From the NCBI RefSeq assembly GCF_003589595.1, contig NW_020653945.1:8599932-8663931 (forward strand): a stretch of DNA of 64,000 bases, in the 5' to 3' direction. The stretch comes from Hyposmocoma kahamanoa (Eukaryota; Arthropoda; Insecta; Lepidoptera; Cosmopterigidae). The notes below the pieces were generated by a model, which was not told the origin of the DNA, searched no databases, and saw nothing but the letters and a program-made list of their open reading frames with translations. A program made the position numbers and the translations under genes. Of this stretch, positions 9,820 through 20,608 are shown one piece after another; positions within the stretch are counted from its first letter, which is position 1; every line of letters begins with the position of its first letter.

Positions 9820-12800
9820 ATGGAGGTCCAAGGTACTGATAGCCATTTCAAACAAGAGGTATGTTTGTTTACATCTTGGTCAGAATATTTTCTGTTGATT
9901 TATTTATTTTAACGTTATCATTTCCAGGACAAACAGAATGGCAACGTTATTGAAAGCAAAGGAGGGAGAGATGAAGACGGGAAAAAAAGGTAGATTACTG
10001 ATTACTTTAAACATTTCTCATTAGTATACTAATTGACACTGTTTTCTTGAGTAAATGTTGATCATGTTTTAGACTATAGATATAATAGAAATAACAATAA
10101 AAATTACTCGAAAAATGTATGTATATATGTAAATGTATATAGATACCCATAAATCTATGGTTTTACCATTTTGTAATTATAAGTCCATTGACTTAGAATA
10201 ATAACGCATAGAAACCTAGCCCGCACACGCTAAGTGAGGCAAGTTAGAGGCTTCCCAAAGGGCCTACACGAGTGGGCGGGCTGTCAGTGCTCAAGGTCAA
10301 ATTGCACCGCGAACAGCTCAAAAATTTTTGCTAATAATGACGAAATGTGCGGTAAATGGGTGTAAAAGTAGAACAGGCAAACATAAAATAGACACTATCA
10401 TCACATTCCACATGGAAGTAACGCGTTTCAACTTGTATTTTTATATAAATATTCACTAAAACCGAAAATTAATATCGTTGCAACAAGACACGAAAATGTT
10501 GCAAAGTAACGGATTTCTTTCTCCCAATTTTGCTATTCTGTTTCAAAATAATTATATTACGTAATTTTTTGAGAATAGGTAATATCACGACGGCTGCAGA
10601 TTTTTTTTATTCTAATGTAAGTGTGCATTTGACTTCCATTTCTGCAAGTTAAATGCGTACAAATGTTGTTTACAAAGAGCAACCCCTAGAGTTTCTTGCT
10701 CATACTTCTCGGGGGAATCTGCCTAACGAGTGAGCGGTAGTTCTTTTTTTATTGTGACTCGGCAAAATGACTGCACCGCGCCTGATGGAAAGTGCGAATA
10801 CAGTCCAGAGATGAGAGTAACGGATGGAAAACACAAATATCTTCACTCCGTCACAATCATTTTGCCGGTCTGGCCAAATGCTTCTTCACACTACGTTTGA
10901 AGGACCCGATGTTATAGAGGGGAGGGAATACATGCGCCGGGAGTTGGTTCCACAATTTGATGGTTCGGCATAAAAACGAATTGCCAAATTTTTTAGTGCA
11001 GGACGGTATTGAACTGACCGTCCAACTGTAGCAACGCAGTCCGGCACGGGTGCTCCGCTGATGGAAAGGAGAGGAAGGGATAAGGTTGAATAACTCTTCA
11101 GAGCACTCACCGTGGTACAGGCGATAGAATACGCTAAGAGACGCTTTATCTCTGCGAAGCTGTAACGACTCCGCATGCTCAGTTATATGGGATCGTTGAC
11201 AACACGGAAGGCGTAGCGCTGCAGTCCATCTAGGGCATCGAGCAAGTACTAGGCAGAGCCGTCCCAAATGTGCGAACAGTACTCCATGCTGCTTCGGACC
11301 TGAGCTTTATACAACAGGTATCGCAGCTCTGGAGTAAAAAATCGGTGCACCTTGTTCAGGATGCCAAGCTTGCGCGACGCGGTACAGATGACGCTCTCGA
11401 TATACTCTTTGTTGTTCATGTCCTTCCGGATGCTCATCCCCAGTAGGCTGAGCTTGTCCTGCAGCGTCAGCGTTGTACCCTGAAGAGAATTTTGATATAC
11501 AAAATTTGCCTTTCACGAGGTTTAAAACTATAGTGAAACAAAAACTTTATACTAAAGGTTATTATACAACTTCTGCGTACTTGGATGACAAAAATCCGTG
11601 GTAGTAACCCGTTTAGCTCATGGAGGTAGTCTCGATCTCTGATGTTTCAAATAAAAAAAAAATATTGTAAATGTTATTTACAAAGAGCAACCCCTAGAGT
11701 TTCTTGCTCATTCTTCTCAGGGGAATCTGACTTACGAATGAGCGGTAGAGTTTAATATTGTGACGATTTCAAGTGTAATAATGCTTACCTATGAAATAAA
11801 GATTATTTTGATTTTGATTCTGGGTATCGTTTACTGGGTTTTTTGAAAAATCGTGCCCGCCATCTTGGATTTAGAAATGAGTGCCATATTCGTAATGAGC
11901 ACCTCGAATTCCTCGAAAATAGCTACCATATTGCATTTGTATTCAGATATAAATGCCATTTCCATAAGGATTACAAAAAATATATTTTTTTAAATTCTTG
12001 TCACTTGACATTGTCGATCGACAGTAACGATCGACAAAACCGAGCATATCTGTAGGCACCTGATCGACATTGTCGATCGACAGTAACGATCGACAAAATC
12101 GGGAAAATCTGTAGGCACCTTTAACTTAATGATGAATTACGCAAGATACAATTTTCCCACTTTTGAGGGAAATGTTATTCCATGGCATCATTAATTGTAT
12201 ATTTGTGTGCGTGCCGACGAGCGTAGATACAAGTTGCTTACGCCTACATGAATTCGGTTTTTGCCTCAGTTCGTTTGATATGAAAATGTCATTCTATGCG
12301 TTATTATTCTAAGTCCATTGACTTATTTTTTATCTATGTACTAGTAATTTGTATTTTTTTGTTTTAAGTATTATATTTATAGGTGTCAAGTATCTCAACG
12401 TTATAAAAAGCTTTGGTAACGGTCGTTTCTCAATTGTAATAAGTGTCTATCTGTGTGCGCTCGCACTTATAACTGATTGAAGATTCCAAATGAAAAGTCG
12501 ATTTTCTACAACGGGAAGAAGGCAGAGATGAAGAGCACGCTCTTATTTTTCAGTTCAGAATGAATTTACGCATGAGCGCGCCTTAATACCTACCTGCTCA
12601 TTACCGAGCGAGCGTCCTCTCCGCCCTCTCCACCCCCCTCACCCCGTTCATTTTTTATTTACAAATATTCATAAAAGAAAACTTAAATAACAATTATATG
12701 ACAATGTAAAATATCGTAAGGCCTAGTTCCCGGACCGGCGAAGTTGCCGGGAAACCGGCACTCGGACTAGGTGTTCATATTAAGCCGGATCTCGCAAGAA

Positions 12801-15800
12801 AACCGGGGATTAAAGTCCTCACCTCATTCGAATTCAGACCACTCCGCACGATAAACGACAAAGTTGTGGTACTGTGGTGACATCTTAGAAGACTTAATAG
12901 AGTAAAAAGAAAACATTGGGTAAATCCTATTTTACGGGAAAGATTTTTCATGGGCCAACTGAGAAGTGACGAATCAAAGTTCTTCAGTTATTTTCGAATG
13001 ACAGCATCCTCTTTTGATAATTTATTGGGACGACTTTCGTCATCATTCACATTACTCCGGTCCGGGCGTTCTGCCGGCGGTCCGCAGTGACAAACGCTCC
13101 GGCGTAATGTGAATAGCTTCGTATAAATTGTACAGCCACCAGCCTTTCCGGCAGTTTTACCAACCGTATATTCGCCGGTCCTATGTCCGGTATAGTGGGA
13201 ACTAGGCCTAACACATTTAACACAACATTATAAGACCCCATCTCCACTATTTTCATCACTTCACTTGTTATCGAGTGCAGCTGTACCGAACACTATCTAT
13301 GGTTTAAACCTCTGTGGCACCTCGGCATATTCAAAATTGTTCAACATTTTCATTTCATAATCATACTCCCATAATCGTGATACCAGTCCGCGATGCTGGT
13401 AAAAAAATTTCAATACGTATGTACTGCGTTTGACAAAGCTTATTTCAATACAGCACGAGAATACAGTTATGAATACTTTATTTTTTTTCAAATGATGTTT
13501 ACAACCTGAAGGTGCAACTAAAACAATAATGTGACAACCCTACACTCCGATCGAAGTGTAGGTTGTGACTCATGTGGTGTAGGCATTCAAGCGCCGAGCA
13601 TGGCCGAGCAAGCGGGAGTTGCACACTTGTCTTATTATGCTATGATATGATCTTTATAGTAATAATTATAACAAACTAGTGGAGTAATTTCACAAAAATA
13701 ATTGAATATCATGGTGGTGAAACATCGTGACATTCAATAACTTAAAAATTACAATTATTTAAGCAACATCTCTAGCAGTTGCTGGTAGTTGTAAAGGTAC
13801 CTGGCTGAGTGGAGCTGTCAAAACATCACGCAAGTACATTTTTTCTTGTTTAAATTTTTTGGTCTGTCTTTGTTCATTATGGGCCGCTTCATACGTAACT
13901 TTTTTAAATTGTAGTGACATTAGTAAGGAATCTTATCGTTTGAGTATTTTATTACTTTGCCGGTATGTCAGTCTTCGTATAAAAACGTAATTTGGGGCTA
14001 TAAATTCCTCCCTCGAGGGGCTGGTTGTTCCTAGGAACAACTTCCCCAATTGACCTGTAATCATACTTAAAATTCTTATGACCATTTTTCTTTGTTTTAG
14101 GGATGCGAAATTACAAACGGGCTCATGTGAAATATTTAGCCAAGATGATACAGTCACTATGTATGTATCAACTGTGATTCAGATGAAGAAATGAGCGATG
14201 AATAATATTACTGATGAATAAGAATGTAGTTGCTCTTTTTTAAGTTAGTTGTGCATAATATAAACGTTACTTACATACAATTATAAAAAAGGTAATTTTA
14301 TTTAAGAAAATCTTTGTTATCCTGTCATAATTTAGGCGGAACAATTTGCCTCAAAGGCGGAACAACTGTAGAAAGTTCCCGTAGAAAGCAACGGCGCCGA
14401 TCCTTAATCTGTCGGGTAACCGCCTTCGATATCCTTTCTCAAATGAAACTCCTTAATCTTGTGAAGTGGACTGTATATTCACATAAAAACTGATGTCGAT
14501 CTGACTTACAATGATGAACACGTCTTACTACTAAGAGTGCAAGAATACGAATACGAAAGAAGTAATAAGAACCAAATTCGCTTATACTTATACCGGTGTG
14601 TCCCATACCGTACCGGTCCTATCAATGGGTCGCTACGGTGCTCGGCCGATCGGAGCTCCTGAATTATTCATTTTCCTCTCAATTCTAGCTCTGACCGGCC
14701 AGTCGCGTGCGGCCTTCCGTAACAGTTCCGCTCCGAAATTTGTCAAAAATTTGCCTCTATGAAAAAGACTATTGAGATATTAGTAGAAGTGACTATACTA
14801 TTACAAAAAGCGGTAAAATTTGTTCAATATTTCCACATGTTGAAAATCAAATCCTTCATTTTAGTATAAAACTGCAAGTTATTTGAAAATCGGAACGTTC
14901 AGACCCGCTCTCCCCTACTTTAACAATTTTGTCAACGCTGCGGCTTTTTTTTCTGCAAGATATTTACGTAAGTCATCCTTTTCCCACTCCATAGTTCATT
15001 CACATCTACAGGTCTTAAATCAAAATTTCATTTTAATTCTAGTTCGGTAGACACCAACACCGCAAATATTACACTAAATCACATTCATATCGAAGTTTAA
15101 CCAGGATCATAAGCAGCATTCTAAATTCATTATAATATTAATATAGCTTGGTACCTATATGCGAGATGCTGCAGTTGTATGATGATGACAAAAATACCCT
15201 TTGAGTATCCGTTTACCCATGCATCTTGTAATGCTGGCTTCTCAAGGCCCGTAGTGTCACGCACCGTGCAAGGTTACGCCAATGGGAAGAGTGCCGCTTG
15301 TGCTGGCGCGGATTCGCATGTATGGACCTGTGGCGCGAATATTATCTCTTTGTAGTTTGTGGCGAGCACACCCGGTCAGATCGATGCGGCCGATGGAATC
15401 GCGGGCCATTAGAAGCCGCCTTTATATTGTGATCGAATCGAAACACATTTGTGCGAACACGTTTGTTCCACAGGTAATATAATATTGTTGGCGCCTCCCG
15501 CCTTTGAAGTTGCCGACACGACGGATCCGACGGGCAGACGAGTCCGCACCGCCGCCGGCACGGGCGGCATCCTTCCCACAGCACGACAGCGCGAGAACGC
15601 ACGGCGCCACCTGTCCATCCACGAGCCGTGGGAAGTTAGCTTAAAGGAGTCACCTCATCGCATTAAGCCGTTCAAAGTGTTCGCACAAATATGTTTCGAT
15701 TCACCACAGAATCGTGGGCCAATAGGGCATGATACTATGCCACGCAGTTTTACAACACCTATTTCAAAGTTTTACAATATAACGTGATGTGGCATCGTTA

Positions 15801-16189
15801 CGCGACAATCATAATTATCATAATTAAACAACGTGTAATTTCACGAAACGGCGCAATTTCATAAAGGCATATATGCCAGTACTTACTAAGTATAAACACA
15901 AAAAAATCTGTTTCTCTACAGGAATTATAATCTGTTTCAGGTAGTAACAGTGCATCCGTCCACCATATAATACTAGACGGATCGAAACTGCCCATGCCTA
16001 CCGACAACGACTTCATACGAAAATACCGTGATGACTTCACAAGAACCGGGGTGATACTACTTAATAACCTCTTAGAGGTACCTTCCAGGCTCGCCTTGGC
16101 GTTCCAATACCGCGATGAGTCGAATCCTCTTGCTAAAAAGAGTGCCATGTTCTTCACTTTGGACATTGCTAAATGTTCCAACCCACCCC
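9820..16189 (+). CDS. unrecognised small gene, four in-phase exons
   Basis: Exons 9820-9858, 9928-9989, 14101-14160 and 15951-16189 all have GT..AG borders and join in phase (0, 2, 2, then phase 1 at the last donor). The first ATG gives MEVQGTDSHFKQE, then an acidic/basic linker, then about 80 residues starting after VHHIILDGSKLPMP with a globular look (KYRDDFTRTGVILLNNLLEV, FFTLDIAKC). The acceptor of the fourth exon must be the second of two neighbouring AGs (15950), since the first (15940) would read a stop. Joined to a terminal exon like that at 1906 the protein would be about 176 residues. No signal peptide or known domain is recognised. The 4.1-kb second intron holds a THAP-bearing transposon, LINE pieces and a Harbinger MITE. 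Exons 1 and 2 are less certain than exon 4. Confidence 0.5.
10337..10417 (+). pseudogene. THAP-domain N-terminal exon (fragment)
   Basis: It encodes 27 residues, MTKCAVNGCKSRTGKHK followed by ...ITFHME, and then a GTAACG donor. The Cys-x4-Cys spacing and the downstream F-H correspond to the beginning of the C2CH THAP zinc finger (M-x-C-x4-C...FH). No continuation (AVPTF box, second CH pair) was found nearby, so it is a relic of a P-element-type transposase or of a domesticated THAP gene. Confidence 0.5.
10672..10745 (+). repeat. CR1-like LINE 3' tail fragment
   Basis: The run caaagagcaacccctagagtttcttgctc...gaatctgcctaacgagtgagcggtag matches the LINE tails at 8010 and 11690. It is cut off before the terminal repeat. 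Confidence 0.75.
10857..11530 (-). pseudogene. LINE reverse-transcriptase C-terminal fragment (Jockey/CR1 group)
   Basis: Minus-strand reading gives, in several frames, motifs of the post-RT domain: ELRYLLYKAQVRSSMEYCSH with IWDGSA (11249-11437), then DKASLSVFYRLYHGECSEEL, ...TRAGLRCYSW and FLCRTIKLWNQLPAHVFP (10857-11170). Frame changes separate the pieces, so it is inactive. It lies inside the proposed THAP element. Confidence 0.8.
11515..11818 (+). repeat. CR1-like LINE 3' end
   Basis: The tail tttacaaagagcaacccctagagtttcttgctcattcttctcagggg ends in repeated attttgatttt units near 11818. The upstream part (ggtagtaacccgtttagctcatggaggtagtctcgatctctgatg) matches the minus-strand copy at 28340-28460. 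Confidence 0.8.
12007..12120. repeat. two-copy tandem repeat, 59-bp period
   Basis: The unit gacattgtcgatcgacagtaacgatcgacaaaa...ctgtaggcacct occurs twice, at 12007 and 12066, almost identically. Each unit contains the inverted pair gtcgatcgac/gatcgac. Confidence 0.85.
12720..13208. mobile_element. Harbinger-type non-autonomous element with TAA target duplication
   Basis: The ends are inverted (ggcctagttccc...gggaactaggcc) and flanked by TAA on both sides (12717-12719, 13209-13211), the TWA duplication of PIF/Harbinger. Positions about 12915-13045 translate to a relic of the Harbinger nuclease N-terminus (WVNPILRERFFMGQL, FFSYFRMTASSFDNLLGRL). It is therefore a 489-bp deletion derivative of an autonomous Harbinger. 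Confidence 0.85.
13651..13735 (+). repeat. tail fragment of tRNA-headed repeat family 2
   Basis: The run gatctttatagtaataattataacaaactagtggagtaatttcacaaaaataattgaatatcat is the complement of the tails at 22, 47375 and 52205, here in plus orientation and without the tRNA-like head. Confidence 0.75.
14161..15434. other. non-coding (intronic) stretch
   Basis: It lies between exons 3 and 4 of the gene at 9820. No repeat boundaries or coding exons can be supported. 14590-14740 is locally GC-richer (accggtcctatcaatgggtcgc...). Confidence 0.4.
15435..15702. repeat. GC-rich island bounded by 26-bp inverted repeats
   Basis: The arms gaatcgaaacacatttgtgc... (15435-15460) and gtgttcgcacaaatatgttt... 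(15677-15702) are inverted copies with one mismatch. The interior is strikingly GC-rich for this window (accgccgccggcacgggcggc). Open frames there are by-products of high GC. It is probably a MITE or foldback inside the intron. Confidence 0.55.
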
Positions 16190-17458
16190 GTAAGTAAACG
16201 ATTTCATAATCTGATAAACTAATTAGGGCAAAATATATAATACATCTTTGAGCGCAATGTGTATATGACTTGTTGAAATTCTGTTAGATACATTATAATA
16301 AAATTTTCTCTAGTTTTACATATTTACTGTACCTATTTCTACTCAAAATATTGGCTACCTAAAAAAGTCTAAAAATAAAAGTACATTTTGGATTCCGGTC
16401 AATGGAACTTTACGTATTTCGTTCTGCTCACCGTGTTATGAAATTTTGGGTACTCCGATCGGTAGAAAGAACGGGAATATTCTTTCCCATGCCTCCGATT
16501 AAATGGTTTTTTATCACTTAGAAATATTTTTCATTGACTAGGGTGTCAAAACCGAATACGGCGTCTAAATTTCAGGATCCAAAGTGACCTTTATAATTTT
16601 ATAATGTATCAAGTAATCAATAAATTGTCAATTCAGACTTCGCATTTTTTTCTTGCAATAACTTACTCATGATATAAATAATAACGCAAATATCATGTGT
16701 GGTAATTTATCGGATATTTTAGAAAAGGTTACAGTTGAAAAGTTAGAAAAGGTTACCAATGGTAAATTTATTTGTTCGAGGCCACCGTACATCGAGTATA
16801 TAACCAGAAACTCGATGCCACCATACTACGGCCGTTTTATTTTGTAATAATAATAATGTTTTATTTTCTCTCACATCAGATGTATGTACATAGTAACAGT
16901 ATAGAGTTTCAATATTCAGTTTTGTGTGAGACAGGACTTAGGACTGGACTACTTAAAATGTAGTTAAATTACATTAAATTAAACCGCTTCTTATTAATAA
17001 CGTTAGTTTAATGATAAATTAATTTGTTTTAATTGTATGTGTGTAAGTGATATACAGGGTGTCCGGTAAATAATGGATAAGCCTGAAATGCCTTATAGTA
17101 GAGTTTATGAACGTTAAAAAAAATAGAAAGAAAAATACAACCCATCTAGTACCTATGATATATATACATATATTTTTAATTTAATTATTTTCACCTTATT
17201 TTACGTTTTTGTACACCACGACTACAAGTTAATCAATTCCTTCGGTTTTTTGGTGTCATAATATTCTACATTAACTGTGCTAATAGATAGGCAGTAAATA
17301 GTATGACTAACCATGGCACTTTTTGCTGCACCTCCCCAAGTCGAAATTCCGTACGTTATAACCCATTGACACAGTTTTAAATGTTTTCTCATCCATTACA
17401 TGTCGTAGATTTTTTAATATGTATGTATTTTGTAATTTATAAAATTGTTCTTTTCTAG
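16190..17458. other. intron preceding the damaged last exon
   Basis: The part at 16310-16410 is homologous to 484-600. At 17053 a transposon-end-like cagggtgtccggtaaataatgg occurs without a partner. No exon is seen. Confidence 0.45.
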
Positions 17459-17590
17459 GCAACTATCGACACACGAGAGAATCGACAATTGCCTTGCAAG
17501 CAGGTGGACAGACATACCGAGCGACAAATTAAAACCATTATTAGCTAGAGTCGTAACGTTGTGGTCGACGTAACTGGCAATACATTTTGA
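17459..17590 (+). pseudogene. frameshifted second copy of the duplicated last exon
   Basis: After the acceptor ttgttcttttctag the sequence matches the exon at 1906-2036 (tcgacacacgagagaatcg, cttgcaagcaggtggacag, aaattaaaaccattatta). It lacks one base near the start (gcaactatcg against gtaaacaatcg) and another in the gtcgtaacgttgtggtcg part. Spliced from 16189 it would leave the conserved frame at once and stop at aaattaa. Either this gene copy is decaying or its true last exon is elsewhere. Confidence 0.6.
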
Positions 17591-17640
17591 AAAGACACGC
17601 ACGTTATTTCAAAATCCATTTACGTTATAGTAATATAAAT

Positions 17641-17975
17641 TAGTGATGCAACGGAAGTGTCATGACAGAAACAGAAACGGAAACAGATGTCAAAAGTAAA
17701 TCTTAGCGGAAACGGAAACAAAGCGGACGCGGATGCGGAAGTGTAAATATTAAAAATCTCAACGAAATAATTCCAAACTGGGCTTGTGTTAATTATCGTA
17801 ATTGCACTTAACAGTACACAAAACTGCTAAGAACCACGCGCCTCGTCAGGCCGTCAAGCAATATGCACACGTGTCTGGTAAAAGTTCCGTTCCGTAAGTA
17901 GCAGAAACGGAAACAGATATGAAAAAGCGTACTGAACTTCCGCAGTGTCGGAAACAGACGTCTGTTACATCACTA
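17641..17975. mobile_element. hAT-type MITE
   Basis: The ends TAGTGATG...CATCACTA are inverted, and the flanks read tataaat on both sides, close to the 8-bp duplication of hAT elements. The interior repeats ggaaacagaaacggaaac motifs on both arms. There is no coding capacity. Confidence 0.65.
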
Positions 17976-18429
17976 TATAAATGCATTCTGGGAAAATATA
18001 TGAAACTTGTAACTATGTTAAGAGCTTAGGTATAACTTTGTATTTTATATTCTAAAAAAATCGCGGTAATACAAAATATTTTAGATTTAATTAGAGCAAA
18101 AAAATTGTAGCTATGAAAGCCAAGTTAAATTCTGTAAAAACAGTTTTCTTTCTTTGAACTCATCCCGTGCCCCCAACTCTTATAATGGCTGTTGCTACTA
18201 GTTAATTATGTATTTAATGTAATTATAGTAGGAGTATATTAAATTTATTTATTCTCATTGTTGTTTTACTTCAGTGTGAAGTTGTTTGACACACTTCATA
18301 AGTCGCCTGCAATATGTATACAATAAATTATTCAATTAAGTTAAATTGTGGTAACATTTTACCCGTTAAATCTTTGCCAGCAAAGATTTTCATTTGTGGA
18401 TATTGTATGACATCAATTAATGAGTGTCA

Positions 18430-20223
18430 TACTTAATTTCGACAAACACTATTTCGATTCGACAGTACTTCGACTACAGAACTATCGACAGAACATGAAA
18501 TCGACAAATAATTCTATTTCTCTGACATATTTATTTATGTACATAGGGCGCACTATAAGTTTCCGGAACTGGCCACTTACATAAACAATATTTAAAAAGT
18601 AATTACAACATTTGATAATGGAACTCTTTGGCTGTAGAATACAGTTTGTTTCATCTGACCGTCACTTGTTTTTACATTAGGGCGTCATTTTAGAAATTGG
18701 TTGCCTACATCACCATGGATTTAACTCGTGAAAATTTTCGTAGTATGATTTTCTAGGACTTTTAAGTGTAATTTAACAGCTCAGCTGAGCTTCGCTCGGC
18801 TTCAAACTGCTTTTAGCGATGAAGCACCATGCAAGACAACTATTTTTATAGCTTGTTTGCAGAATTCAAAAGTCGTGTGAATCTCTGTGACAAATTTCGT
18901 GATGGTTGCCCGTCCACTTCTGTGAACAGCAAAAACATCGATGCTGTGCGCCGTATGATCAGAACACACAGCCATGTGACATACCATGAGATTCGGGCAT
19001 CTTAGGCATAGGCATGAGTCAAATACAATCAATACTACACAAACATTTGGGTGTGAAAAAGCTGTGCTCTCAGTGGATCCCACACAATTTGACTGAGGCT
19101 CAAAAAACGGATCGCATCACATGGTGCAATGCCATCCTTACCAGATTCAACGAAGGGGCGTCAAATTTGGTGTGGAACATAGTAACAGGTGACGAAACAT
19201 GGATTTATAGTTACGATCCCAAAACAAAGCAGCAATAGAGCGTATGAGTCTTTCGAGATGAGCCGAAACCAACCAAAGTGGCGCGCATGCAAAGTGCCTC
19301 TAAGCGGATGATTGCTTCTTTTTAAAAAAAAACTGTACACGTGGCTACTGTTGCTTTGGAGAATCGTTGTACCGTGAATAGTGATTGGTACACGACCATT
19401 TGTTTGCCGAAAGTTACTGACAAACTCCGTAAAAATAACCGTAAACGCCGTATCATCTTGCACCACCATAATGCCAGTTCTCACACGGCCAGACAGACAT
19501 GAATTTTTGAAGGTGAACAACGTTGACCTTATGAGCCATCCCGCGTACATTCCCGACCTGGCACCTTGTGACTTTTATTTATTTCCAAAAATTAAGAACC
19601 AGTTACGCGGTCAACAATTTTCATCACCTGAAGAGGCTGTCGAAAAGTATGAAAAATATGTTTCAGATTGTCACGGAGGAGTGGCATAAATGTTTCCAAA
19701 ATTGGTTCATTCGTATGAAAAAGTGCATTAACGCTAACGGAGAATATTTTGAGAAACAATACATTTATTTCTGACCATTTATTGTGTTTTTTTCTTATTC
19801 ATTCCGGAAACTTATAGTGCGGCCCACGTATGAGATATTCCGCTCAAGAATGAAGTGGTCCCTAAGTAGTCTCTCAGTACAGCAAATATTTATATTAAAT
19901 ATTTCATGTTCTGTCTGAATAGTGACCTGTCGAATACATGTGTTGTCGGCATCTGAATCACTTTTGTTTTAGTGTAATTAGAATAAGCTAATCCAGCGTG
20001 GACAGTAAAACACCCTTATAACTTTTGAACGGCGAACAGACTAAATCTAGTTTTTTTGCGACTAGACCCGACTAAATAGCGTCTTTTTATCTGGATAGTC
20101 AAATTTCAAAAGCTCTACCATGGTCACGCTGGAATAAGGCACGCTGTCGAAGCAGTGTTCTGTCGGACTAGTGACCTGTCGAACATGTGTTCCGTCGAAT
20201 TAATGTGTTGTCGAAATTAAGTC
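18430..20223. repeat. TCGAC-rich inverted-repeat element split by mariner
   Basis: The outer arms acttaatttcgacaaacac (left, 18430) and gtgttgtcgaaattaagt (right, ending 20223) are inverted. Further inverted matches inside (gtactt-cgac...ctatcgacagaac against gttctgtcggac...cctgtcgaac) support one element. The mariner at 18542-19828 sits between the arms. Confidence 0.5.
18542..19828 (+). mobile_element. mariner element, copy 1, inactive
   Basis: It is 1287 bp, flanked by TA, with inverted ends matching catagggcgcactataagt...ttccgg. The interior transposase reads on the plus strand in broken frames: LGVKKLCSQWIPHNLTEAQK, VTGDETWIYSYDPKTKQQ (first Asp), a decayed HH-NASSHTARQ block, then PDLAPCDFYLFPKIKNQLRG (third Asp), consistent with the D,D34D triad of mariner. 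Stops and frameshifts are present, for example TAG after KTKQQ. A relative lies inverted at 47815-49058. Confidence 0.9.
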
Positions 20224-20608
20224 AGTCTCTCAATGAGAATTTTTTCTTGTATAACAATTGGATATTAATAATAATACAATTTCGTTGTGAACGACGGTAC
20301 AAAATAACTTTTGGAAAATGTAGGCCCAACTTTTTACATTGTTGCGGAATGGAATGAAAGCCAATTTTTGTAGCGAAATCGTACGTAGCATATTGAACTT
20401 TATGTCAATTGTGTAACGCCGATCGAAACGCCGGCTTTCTGCCGCACCAGCCTGAAAAAATTGGTGTTTTTAGGATTGGTCGCTATTCTCGAAAACCATC
20501 AATATGTAGGCAATAAAAACAAAAAAAAATATTTAAGAACTTACTTTATCAACTTTATTTACAATCTTACTTTTTAGTAATTAGTCTAAATTATTGGTAC
20601 ATACAAGC
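20224..20608. other. non-coding stretch
   Basis: AT-rich flank and probable 3' untranslated region of the minus-strand gene ending at 20609. No repeat ends are seen. Confidence 0.4.

Larger units (their letters stand above)
10181..12324 (+). mobile_element. candidate P-element-like (THAP) transposon relic
   Basis: The arms at 10181-10213 and 12292-12324 are inverted copies of about 33 bp with two differences (aagtccattgacttagaata... against its complement). Inside, at 10337, lies a short exon encoding the start of a THAP-type zinc finger, the DNA-binding domain of P-element transposases. The rest of the transposase is gone, and LINE fragments occupy 10672-11818. Alternatively the arms and the THAP exon are unrelated. 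Confidence 0.45.

Noticed and set aside
15449..15787. 112-residue GC-rich frame that looks like an exon
   Set aside because: It lies within and across an inverted-repeat island; no donor site follows in frame and both strands are open, as expected from high GC.
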